Part shown: positions 7,681 to 14,153 of the stretch, one piece after another | Layout of the letters: each line of letters begins with the position of its first letter | How positions within the stretch are numbered: position 1 is the stretch's first letter | DNA from: Rhodonellum sp041748555 | GTDB lineage: Bacteria; Bacteroidota; Bacteroidia; Cytophagales; Cyclobacteriaceae | DNA length: 15,760 nt | Reading direction: 5' to 3' | Assembly: GCA_041748555.1 (NCBI GenBank) | Contig: JBGTDA010000016.1 | Location: 1 to 15,760, forward strand | The notes under the pieces: model-generated | Told to the model about the DNA's origin: nothing | Databases searched by the model: none | What the model saw: only the letters and a program-made list of their open reading frames with translations | Made by a program: the position numbers and the translations under genes

Positions 7681-7695
7681 TGTTAATATTTAACA
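7681..7695. promoter_or_regulatory. Palindromic operator candidate upstream of the PhoD-like gene
   Basis: A perfect inverted repeat TGTTAA-TAT-TTAACA centred at 7688, 22 nt upstream of the minus-strand -7 box. It shares arms, 3-nt spacer and promoter-relative position with the palindrome at 2303-2319. Two further TTAACA/TTAATA motifs at 7708 and 7719 are spaced 11 bp apart. Confidence 0.45.
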
Positions 7696-7699
7696 TTTA

Positions 7700-8365
7700 G
7701 CTACAGCTTAACAAAACCTTAATAAATGAAAACTTGAGATTCAGAATCCTAGAAATTCATGCAAGAATGTCAAATAATGCAGATGGACCTAAAAAGGAGG
7801 TTTTGATATTTTTCTGACTCAGGAATCCTGATACCATTTAATTCAATATTTTCATTTGGTGGCGATGCCTGTGCCTTTCTTTTTGTGATAAGGGATCTTT
7901 TTGCTGAATAATGCTGTGTGGGTCTAACCGAAGGAGTCAGCCACCTTGAGAGCGGCCACATCAAGCAAAAATCATCCATGTGTTTTATGATTTCTTTAAG
8001 ATCGCAAAACAGGGTTGGCAATGTTTGTATTGTCTATCCTGAATACTTCATAATTGGAGTATTGTTAGATGAAAAAAGTGGATTGTTGCAGGGATACTAG
8101 GCATGCGTATAGGAAAAGTCAAAAAGATAAGGACAATTCCCGTTCAGCTTTAAATTTTATTTTTTAGTATTCTAAAAGATTATTAATGGATTTGAAAAAT
8201 ATTTTTGCAGCCAAAATTTTCAATCAAACACTGCATATGCCCACCTAAGAGATTTCTTTTCCTTTGGTATAAATTATATAAACCGTTCATTATTGATATT
8301 TTAGCTTGCAGACGTTACCGGATTTGAAAGTATATTTTAATTATCTAAAAAAATTATGGTTGTTT
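7700..8365. other. Long intergenic region, no convincing gene
   Basis: This stretch separates the divergently oriented PhoD-like gene and exbB cluster. It holds only small overlapping frames on opposite strands (an 83-codon one at 7770-8021 minus and a 60-codon one at 7918-8100 plus) with no recognisable domain and no good initiation site, a perfect 13-bp palindrome TCAGGAATCCTGA at 7819-7831, and AT-rich DNA. About 7860-7990 is less AT-rich than the rest and may be a gene remnant. No tRNA or known structured RNA was recognised. Confidence 0.4.
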
Positions 8366-8367
8366 CT

Positions 8368-8400
8368 TTTGCAATTTGAATTGAAAAAATGATAACTTTA
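8368..8400 (+). promoter_or_regulatory. Candidate promoter of the exbB cluster
   Basis: TTTG (8368-8371) and TAACTTTA (8393-8400) are separated by 21 nt, matching the Bacteroidota -33 TTTG / -7 TAnnTTTG architecture with one mismatch. A start near 8407 would leave a leader of about 57 nt before the exbB ATG. Confidence 0.35.
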
Positions 8401-8415
8401 AAATCTCAACATTAA

Positions 8416-8454
8416 TTTAAGAAACCATTTAACCTTTACTTAAGTCTATTTAAA
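8416..8454 (+). promoter_or_regulatory. Phased TTTAA-type repeats in the exbB leader
   Basis: TTTAAG (8416), TTTAAC (8428), CTTAAG (8439) and TTTAAA (8449) follow one another at 10-12 bp, about one helical turn. Such phasing resembles tandem half-sites of a response regulator, but the AT-rich background makes chance likely. Confidence 0.2.
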
Positions 8455-8463
8455 ATCTACATT

Positions 8464-9273
8464 ATGAAAAAGTTAATCGCTTTGTTCATGCTATCCGGAA
8501 TTCTTTTATCTCCGTTAGTTTCGAAAGCTCAAGACGCAGATACTGCGCAAGTTGACACTACACAAATGGATACCACCGAGGCCATTGTGGAACCTCAGGC
8601 TCCCGTTGTCGTCGATGATGAAATCGTCGAGGAAGAAAAGGGCTTCCACCAAGTTATTAAAGAACAATTCATTGAGGGTAACCCTACCTACATGACACCG
8701 GTATTAATCTGTTTGATTTTAGGTCTCGCTGTTGCACTGGAAAGAATCATCGTTCTTAATCTTTCTACCACAAACACTAAAAAATTATTAGCAAGAGTTG
8801 AAGAGGCATTGGATCATGGCGGAATTGAAGCTGCTAAAGATGTAACCAAAAGCACTAAAGGACCTGTTGCTTCTATTTTCACCCAAGGGTTGATGAGATA
8901 TTCTGAAGGTATAGAAATGGTTGAAAAATCCATTATCGCCTACGGATCCGTCGAGATGGGTAGACTTGAAAAAGGTCTTGTTTGGATATCACTTTTCATC
9001 TCTCTGGCACCTATGCTTGGTTTCATGGGAACAGTAATCGGTATGATCGGAGCTTTTGATTCCATCGAAGCAGCAGGTGATATATCTCCTTCTCTTGTAG
9101 CGGGTGGTATTAAAATAGCCCTTTTGACCACGGTAGCCGGTTTAATTGTGGCGATTATCCTACAATTATTCTATAACTATTGTGTTTCAAAAATTGATTC
9201 TTTAGTTAACGATATGGAAGACGCCTCCATTACATTGGTGGATATTCTTGTGAGACATAAATTATCAAGATAG
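8464..9273 (+). CDS. exbB: ExbB/TolQ/MotA-family proton channel subunit
   Basis: A 269-residue inner-membrane protein that forms, with ExbD, the proton-driven motor for TonB. An N-terminal signal-like segment (residues 1-23, ending VSKAQ) precedes an acidic Thr/Asp-rich linker with repeated DTTQ/DTTE units (~25-58), an extension seen in Bacteroidota ExbB proteins. Three membrane segments follow: ~77-98 (MTPVLICLILGLAVALE), ~172-197 with the family core LAPMLGFMGTVIGMIGAF, and ~214-238 containing LLTTVAGLIVAI. A cytoplasmic helical domain lies between the first two. It is the first gene of a tight cluster with a small membrane protein and two ExbD genes. The gene symbol is by family; TolQ- or MotA-like roles cannot be excluded, but pairing with two ExbD genes favours ExbB. 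Confidence 0.9.
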   Translation: MKKLIALFMLSGILLSPLVSKAQDADTAQVDTTQMDTTEAIVEPQAPVVVDDEIVEEEKGFHQVIKEQFIEGNPTYMTPVLICLILGLAVALERIIVLNLSTTNTKKLLARVEEALDHGGIEAAKDVTKSTKGPVASIFTQGLMRYSEGIEMVEKSIIAYGSVEMGRLEKGLVWISLFISLAPMLGFMGTVIGMIGAFDSIEAAGDISPSLVAGGIKIALLTTVAGLIVAIILQLFYNYCVSKIDSLVNDMEDASITLVDILVRHKLSR

Positions 9274-9328
9274 TTTAAGTTGATTGCTTGTTTCAACTAA
9301 AATTATTCAACCTCAGAAATCAATCATT

Positions 9329-9658
9329 ATGGATACTATTGATATTTTCCTTTACGTTAGTTATGCCTTGGTTGTCGTAGGCATTATCCTGGCGATTGGA
9401 TTGCCCTTGTTCAAGTCTTTGGATAATCCCAAAAGCTTGGTCAAGACCGTGGGTGGTGTGGCTGCATTGGCAGTAATTTTCTTTATCACATATTCTATTG
9501 CTGATGGGGAAGTAATACCGAAATTCGCAGCGGAACCATTTAACATCACCGAGACATCCTCCAAATTAGTGGGTGGAATATTATTAACAACATACATCCT
9601 CTTTGCGATAGCATTATTGGGGATTGTAGTAACAGAAATCAATAAAGCTATAAAGTAA
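9329..9658 (+). CDS. Small three-helix membrane protein of the ExbB-ExbD cluster
   Basis: A 109-residue protein. The ATG at 9329 is preferred over an upstream in-frame non-ATG codon at 9284, as it leads straight into the first helix. Three hydrophobic segments are visible: ~5-27 (IFLYVSYALVVVGIILAIGLPLF), ~40-58 (TVGGVAALAVIFFITYSIA) and ~80-104 (LVGGILLTTYILFAIALLGIVV), with a short extracytoplasmic loop between the last two. It lies 55 bp after exbB and its TAA overlaps the exbD ATG by one base (TAATG), so translational coupling is likely. Small proteins in this place are common in Bacteroidota ExbB-ExbD clusters; their function is not known to me. It may be an accessory subunit of the motor. 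Confidence 0.8.
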   Translation: MDTIDIFLYVSYALVVVGIILAIGLPLFKSLDNPKSLVKTVGGVAALAVIFFITYSIADGEVIPKFAAEPFNITETSSKLVGGILLTTYILFAIALLGIVVTEINKAIK

Positions 9659-10299
9659 TGGCACGGAATAAAAACAGGATGTCGGCTGAAGTAAATGCAG
9701 GATCTATGGCGGATATCGCCTTCCTGTTGCTTATCTTCTTCCTCGTCACCACCACAATTGCTTCAGAAAAAGGTATTCAAACCATTCTTCCTCCAAAGCA
9801 AGATCCTAATGTCCCCCCTCCTGACATTAAATTGAACGAAAGAAATATCTTCAATATTCTTGTCAATGCTAATGACCAATTGTTGGTTGAAGGGGAGTAT
9901 TTAAATAATACAGATTTATTGTCTGATGATGTTAAAAACTTTATTCTGAACTTTGGTGCTCCGGATGCAGACGCAATGGATTTGTTCAATAGTTTACCTG
10001 CTACCTTGAAATCGCAGGCAAACAGGGAACCTTCATCTTCTGACCATCCAATGTCCGGCGGTGCAGTTGTATCTATTAAAACAAATAGAGGTACATCCTA
10101 TGACAGGTACTTAGAGGTACTGGATCAGGTAAAAAAAGCATATTTTGAAATTTATGCTGAAAGAGTAGGTATTACTGCTGATCAATACAGGGCGTTGGCA
10201 GGTAAAACACCTGCTGAAAGGCAACTACTTGATAGAGGTAAGGAAGGAATTCCAATGGCGATTTCGATTGCCGAACCGGATAAAATAGGAGGAAATTAA
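9658..10299 (+). CDS. exbD: ExbD/TolR-family protein 1
   Basis: A 213-residue single-pass inner-membrane protein. The sequence GSMADIAFLLLIFFLVTTTI (15-34) carries the essential membrane Asp at position 19, the proton-transfer residue of ExbD. The remaining residues form a periplasmic domain, longer than the ~140-residue ExbD of Proteobacteria: a PPKQDPNVPPPD linker, a beta-rich NIFNILVNANDQLLVEG segment, and a C-terminal SIKTNRGTSYDRYLEVLDQVKKAY segment that matches the ExbD C-terminal fold, with an extra tail (~165-213). It starts at the ATG overlapping the previous stop codon. Confidence 0.9.
   Translation: MARNKNRMSAEVNAGSMADIAFLLLIFFLVTTTIASEKGIQTILPPKQDPNVPPPDIKLNERNIFNILVNANDQLLVEGEYLNNTDLLSDDVKNFILNFGAPDADAMDLFNSLPATLKSQANREPSSSDHPMSGGAVVSIKTNRGTSYDRYLEVLDQVKKAYFEIYAERVGITADQYRALAGKTPAERQLLDRGKEGIPMAISIAEPDKIGGN
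10287..10292 (+). promoter_or_regulatory. Strong Shine-Dalgarno for the second exbD
   Basis: AGGAGG ends 8 nt before the ATG at 10301 and lies inside the last codons of the first exbD. Such canonical sites are rare in this window and in Bacteroidota generally, and it fixes the start of the second exbD. Confidence 0.6.
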
Positions 10300-10300
10300 T

Positions 10301-10762
10301 ATGGCAAAGTTTAAAAAAAAGAATAAGGTATCAGAAAATATCCCTACCTCGGCATTACCGGATATTATCTTTATGCTTCTTTTCTTCTTTATGGTTACTA
10401 CCGTTTTGAGAGAACAAGAATTGCTGGTTGAGCAAAAATTGCCTCAGGCCACGCAGTTACAGAAGCTGGAAAAGAAATCTTTGATATCATATTTGTTTGT
10501 CGGTAAACCTAAGAACGTTTCCATATATGGAACAGAACCAAGGATTCAGGCAAACGATGTATTGATCAACACCACTGATATCGTTCTGTGGGTTAATCAG
10601 GAAAAAGATAAATTGTCGGAAGCTGAGAGAGAGCAAATTTGGATTTCAATGAAAGCGGATAGAGACGTTAAAATGGGTCCCATATCCGACATTCAGTTTG
10701 AATTAAGAGAGGCAGACGCAAGAAAACTGATGTATGCTTCGACCGGGAAAGTTGAAAATTAA
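10301..10762 (+). CDS. exbD: ExbD/TolR-family protein 2
   Basis: A 153-residue paralogue of the preceding protein. A Lys-rich cytoplasmic tip (MAKFKKKNK) leads into ALPDIIFMLLFFFMVTTVL (18-36) with the proton-carrying Asp at 21. The periplasmic part has a family-typical ISYLFVGKPKNVSIYG strand and ends IQFELREADARKLMYAS. It is only 1 bp behind the first exbD and uses a strong Shine-Dalgarno. Two non-identical ExbD subunits with one ExbB suggest a heteromeric motor. A terminator follows directly, closing the cluster. No tonB gene is in it. Confidence 0.9.
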   Translation: MAKFKKKNKVSENIPTSALPDIIFMLLFFFMVTTVLREQELLVEQKLPQATQLQKLEKKSLISYLFVGKPKNVSIYGTEPRIQANDVLINTTDIVLWVNQEKDKLSEAEREQIWISMKADRDVKMGPISDIQFELREADARKLMYASTGKVEN

Positions 10763-10783
10763 TATTTTTAAAAATCATAAATT

Positions 10784-10813
10784 AAAAGCTATCTCATTTG
10801 AGATAGCTTTTTT
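10784..10813 (+). terminator. Rho-independent terminator of the exbB-exbD cluster
   Basis: A perfect 12-bp stem AAAAGCTATCTC (10784-10795) / GAGATAGCTTTT (10800-10811) with a 4-nt loop ATTT, followed by T residues. It lies 21 bp after the second exbD stop and ends only 12 bp before the next start codon. Confidence 0.85.
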
Positions 10814-10825
10814 AATTTAGATCCC

Positions 10826-12142
10826 ATGACATTTTTTAAAAGTCTAAAGAAGCATAAAGTCCAAACAGCCTGGTCTATGTACGATTGGGCAAATTCAGTG
10901 TATAGTTTAGTTATTACTTCAACTATTTTTCCCGTTTATTTTAACAGTGTCACACAAACCGATGAATTTGGAGATAAGGTTAGATTTTTCGGATTAGAAA
11001 TCACAAATACTGTATTATATTCCTACTCTATCTCTTTTTCCTTTTTGGTTATTGCTGTTATTTCACCGCTGCTTTCCGGAATTGCTGACTCAAGTGGTAA
11101 AAAGCTTTTGTTCATGAAAATATTCGCCTATATGGGTTCTTTAGCCTGTTTAGGCTTGTTTTTTTTTGAGGGGGAAAATCTTGAATATGGTATCATCTGT
11201 GCGATGATGGCCAGTATTGGTTATGCCGGAAGCATTGTCTTTTACAATGCCTTTCTTCCTGAGATTGCTTCCGAAGATGAATATGATTTTTTGAGTGCCA
11301 GGGGATTCTCACTTGGGTATATAGGGAGTGTAATTCTTCTTCTGATAAATCTCTTCATGATTCAAAAACCGGATTTTTTTGGGCTAGCGGATGGGGGGCA
11401 TGCAGCCCGTTGGTCTTTCCTGATTACAGGTGTCTGGTGGGCAGGATTTGCCCAAATACCTTTCCATTACCTGCCTGATAATCCTTATAATAAAAAAGCT
11501 CCAAATGCTATGCTCCGGAAAGGCTATCACGAAATAAAAAGCATTTTTTTAATAGTCCGAAAAAATGCCACCATGAACGGCTTTCTTTCTGCTTTCTTTT
11601 TTTATAGTATGGGTGTTCAAACAGTCATGTATCTGGCAGCATCATTTGGAGATAAAGAACTGGGATTACCCGGTGATAAATTGATCATGACCATTTTGAT
11701 TATTCAAATCGTCGCTATTGGAGGGAGCTATCTTTTTGCCTATATATCTAAATTTTTTGGGAATAAAATGTCCTTGCTAATAATGGTAATCATATGGATT
11801 TTTATTTGTGTTTCGGCCTATTATGTGGTTTCTGAAAACCAGTTTTACTTGCTTGCTTTTGTTGTTGGAATGGTAATGGGTGGAATCCAGTCCCTTTCAA
11901 GGTCTACGTATTCGAAATTGATACCGAAAGAAACCACTGAACATGCGTCATATTTCAGTTTTTATGATGTTACTGAAAAGGTTGCAATTGTTTTCGGTAC
12001 ATTTTCCTACGGGATCATTGAGCAGCTGACGGGGAATATGAGAAACAGTTCTCTTGCATTGGTTTTATTTTTCATAGTCGGATTAGGATTTCTTATCTTG
12101 GTTAAGATTCCGCAAAAGAAATTCCACTCAATTGAAATTTAA
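10826..12142 (+). CDS. UMF1-family MFS transporter
   Basis: A 438-residue inner-membrane protein. The N-terminal KVQTAWSMYDWANSVYSLVI (11-30) is the hallmark of the UMF1 / Atg22-like group of the major facilitator superfamily, and the C-terminal half carries the expected GGIQSLSRSTYSKLIPK and YFSFYDVTEKVAIVFGTFSYG. About a dozen hydrophobic helices are spread over the length, which is normal for the family. The ATG at 10826 keeps the whole signature. Substrate is unknown; fungal Atg22 relatives export amino acids, but that does not transfer safely. It lies 5 bp upstream of the nnr gene, so they are probably co-transcribed. The promoter is not visible because a terminator ends 12 bp upstream. 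Confidence 0.9.
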   Translation: MTFFKSLKKHKVQTAWSMYDWANSVYSLVITSTIFPVYFNSVTQTDEFGDKVRFFGLEITNTVLYSYSISFSFLVIAVISPLLSGIADSSGKKLLFMKIFAYMGSLACLGLFFFEGENLEYGIICAMMASIGYAGSIVFYNAFLPEIASEDEYDFLSARGFSLGYIGSVILLLINLFMIQKPDFFGLADGGHAARWSFLITGVWWAGFAQIPFHYLPDNPYNKKAPNAMLRKGYHEIKSIFLIVRKNATMNGFLSAFFFYSMGVQTVMYLAASFGDKELGLPGDKLIMTILIIQIVAIGGSYLFAYISKFFGNKMSLLIMVIIWIFICVSAYYVVSENQFYLLAFVVGMVMGGIQSLSRSTYSKLIPKETTEHASYFSFYDVTEKVAIVFGTFSYGIIEQLTGNMRNSSLALVLFFIVGLGFLILVKIPQKKFHSIEI

Positions 12143-12147
12143 AGTGT

Positions 12148-13617
12148 ATGATCAGTATCATTCCCGGTGAAAAAGTTTCCGACCTTGATAGCACCTATAC
12201 AAAAATGGAAGGAATATCCTCTACTCAGTTAATGGAAAGAGCAGGTGAAGGATTCTGCAAGTGGTTTAGGGTTCAATATAAACCACTCGACAGGAAAGTA
12301 TATGTTTTTTGCGGACCAGGCAACAATGGAGGAGATGGCCTTGTCATTGCAAGGATCTTGCATCAATCCGGTTTTCCGGTAACTGTATTTTCACTGAAAC
12401 CACCTAAGGATTGTAGTGATGATTTTCAGCATAACTACAGCATTTTACCGATGGAGGTTGAAAAAAAAGATGTTGAAGGATTTGATGGTGAATTGCCTGA
12501 AAATTCCATAGTAATTGATGCTGTCCTGGGGGTCGGTATCAACAGAACTCTGGAAGGGAAATACAAGAATTTAATATTAAAGTTAAATGAACTTGAAGCT
12601 GAAAAAATATCCGTTGATATACCCACTGGAATGCTTGCTGACGGGATGCTTTCAGGAGCTGCCTTCAAAGCGGATTTTACTATCACCTTTCAATTTCCAA
12701 AATTGTCTTTGTTGTTTCCTGAACATGCTGAATACGCAGGAAAAATAGAGGTTATTGATATCGGTATTCCGGACAATGTTTTAAAAAGCTTTGGAAATGG
12801 TAAATCCTTTATTCAAAAGAATGATATCCCTGAATTACACCGGCGTTTTCACCAATTTAGCCATAAAGGTGATTTTGGCAGAGTGATGTTAATTGGAGGA
12901 AGTAAAGGAAAAATGGGGTCAATTATCCTGTCTTCCATGGCAGCGTTGAGGACAGGCAGCGGATTGGTGGTTTGCAATCCTCCTGAATCTGAAAATTATT
13001 TGGTTCAAATAGCTTGTTCAGAACTGATGGTTGAAAATGATTCAACTGATCTTGAAAAATATGATGCTATTGGGATTGGTCCAGGTTGGGGAGTGGATAT
13101 TTCAGAATCCCATTACAAGGACTTGCTCACAAAATATCAAAAACCGGTTGTCATAGATGCAGATGGCATCAACCTAATATCAAAGTATCCCCGGCTTTTA
13201 GAATCATTGCCAAAAGGCAGCATACTTACGCCACATCTAAAAGAATTTGAGCGGATGGTAGGTAAATGCAACAATCACTTGGAAAGACTTCAAAAAGCCG
13301 AGGAATTTTCAAAACAACATCAATGTATATTGGTTTTAAAAGGAGCATTTACTGTGATATCAATGCCAAATGGCAATCAGCTTTTTAATTCTTCCGGAAC
13401 CAAATATATGGCCACCGCAGGATCGGGAGATGTGTTGACCGGGATGATTACGTCATTCCTTGGCCAAGGATATTCATCTGAAAATGCAGCTATCTGTGGG
13501 GTATTCCACCATGGATTGGCGGGTGAGCTGGCATCGGTAAACAAAAGAAGAGGAATGATCGCCGGCGATATCATTGAAAAAATTCCCGGGACTTTTGTTT
13601 TATTGGATATAACCTGA
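12148..13617 (+). CDS. nnr: Bifunctional NAD(P)H-hydrate repair enzyme (epimerase/dehydratase)
   Basis: A cytoplasmic metabolite-repair enzyme of 489 residues, the usual length of the fused protein. The N-terminal epimerase (~1-215) interconverts the R and S forms of NAD(P)H hydrate; it shows LMERAG (28-33), FCGPGNNGGDGLVIAR (54-69), VIDAVLGVG and VDIPTG (156-161). The C-terminal ribokinase-like dehydratase (~225-489) dehydrates S-NAD(P)HX with a nucleoside-diphosphate or ATP cofactor; it has HKGDFGRVMLIGGS (239-252), GIGPGWG (309-315), VIDADG, LTPHLKEFERM (360-370) and the catalytic TAGSGDVLTGM (423-433, Asp428). All key motifs are present, so the enzyme looks active. Its coupling to the MFS gene has no evident functional reason. 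No hairpin terminator was found directly behind it. Confidence 0.94.
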   Translation: MISIIPGEKVSDLDSTYTKMEGISSTQLMERAGEGFCKWFRVQYKPLDRKVYVFCGPGNNGGDGLVIARILHQSGFPVTVFSLKPPKDCSDDFQHNYSILPMEVEKKDVEGFDGELPENSIVIDAVLGVGINRTLEGKYKNLILKLNELEAEKISVDIPTGMLADGMLSGAAFKADFTITFQFPKLSLLFPEHAEYAGKIEVIDIGIPDNVLKSFGNGKSFIQKNDIPELHRRFHQFSHKGDFGRVMLIGGSKGKMGSIILSSMAALRTGSGLVVCNPPESENYLVQIACSELMVENDSTDLEKYDAIGIGPGWGVDISESHYKDLLTKYQKPVVIDADGINLISKYPRLLESLPKGSILTPHLKEFERMVGKCNNHLERLQKAEEFSKQHQCILVLKGAFTVISMPNGNQLFNSSGTKYMATAGSGDVLTGMITSFLGQGYSSENAAICGVFHHGLAGELASVNKRRGMIAGDIIEKIPGTFVLLDIT

Positions 13618-13780
13618 TCTTAAGAACCAAAGAGTGTCCCCATTGAATCCTAAAAAGCTTGTCGGTCTTGGGCATCCCTATGGTTTGGACATATATCAGA
13701 TCTGAGTTTAAGACAAACTCGATCCTCATCCGGTTTACGATGGTTACATGATTCTTGAAAGCAGCATCATTTATTATCGT

Positions 13781-13925
13781 TGCACAAACAGGTCGCTCCT
13801 ACGGAGCTTTTTTGTTGTTTTATTTATGTTTCTACACACAGTTTGCCCCTCCGGGGCTAGTCGCCCCTACATGGATTTTTATTGTCATGTTTATATTTTC
13901 TGCAAACAGTTGACCTCTCCGGGGC
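13781..13925. repeat. Three degenerate 27-bp hairpin repeats
   Basis: Units start at 13781, 13831 and 13899, each reading roughly TCTRCAMACAG-N4-CYCC-TMC-GGRG-C. Units two and three match at 22 of 27 positions, one and two at 19. Each ends in a hairpin: GCTCC-TAC-GGAGC, GCCCC-TCC-GGGGC and the imperfect CCTC-TCC-GGGG. Between unit one and two a T-A pair is replaced by C-G (positions 17 and 25), a compensatory change. T-rich spacers separate the units. This resembles dispersed intergenic REP-like elements; the first unit with its TTTTTT tail could serve as a late terminator for nnr. Confidence 0.6.
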
Positions 13926-13998
13926 ATTGGTCGATTTCGTACATCTATATTTACCGTGCTGATACACTAATCAGGGAAGTACACCCCCACCAATTTTT

Positions 13999-14026
13999 AT
14001 CATTCACCAATTATCATTCACCAACT
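13999..14026. repeat. 14-bp tandem duplication
   Basis: ATCATTCACCAATT is followed immediately by ATCATTCACCAACT, 13 of 14 bases identical. A partial CACCAATT lies just before at about 13988. Probably slippage; no function is apparent. Confidence 0.7.
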
Positions 14027-14153
14027 TCGTCTAACAAATTCCCTTCTTAGTCTAATAAAATTGAAAAACTCCCGGCCATGGGTTTAATTTATGAAATCAA
14101 AAAAGGATCCAGGCATTGATCATGCAATTATAAGTTTTAAATGAATAAGTAAG

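Larger units (their letters stand above)
13618..14153. other. Intergenic region with repeats, no gene
   Basis: Between the nnr stop and the barrel-protein start no credible gene is seen. A 100-codon frame at 13748-14050 runs straight through the hairpin repeats and has no domain, so it is not called. The first 160 bp show nothing recognisable; the rest contains the repeats listed separately and the unlocated promoter of the gene at 14154. Confidence 0.6.

Noticed and set aside
7622..7696. Upstream ATG adding 25 residues to the PhoD-like protein
   Set aside because: It would put a polar extension before the lipoprotein signal and place the candidate -7 box and operator inside the coding region.
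7770..8021. 83-codon minus-strand frame in the PhoD-exbB intergenic region
   Set aside because: It has no recognisable domain, no convincing initiation site, and overlaps a 60-codon frame on the other strand. It may contain a decayed gene fragment, but the sequence does not support a call.
8416..8454. A definite PhoB box upstream of exbB
   Set aside because: The motifs are simple AT-rich words and the known E. coli-type box is not matched, so only a weak phased-repeat observation is kept.
13781..13925. Possible CRISPR array
   Set aside because: Only three degenerate units with unequal spacing (50 and 68 bp), T-rich spacers and no cas genes; a REP-like repeat is the better reading.
13748..14050. 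100-codon plus-strand frame between nnr and the barrel gene
   Set aside because: It runs through three hairpin repeats and a tandem duplication; the translation is dictated by the repeats and has no protein character.
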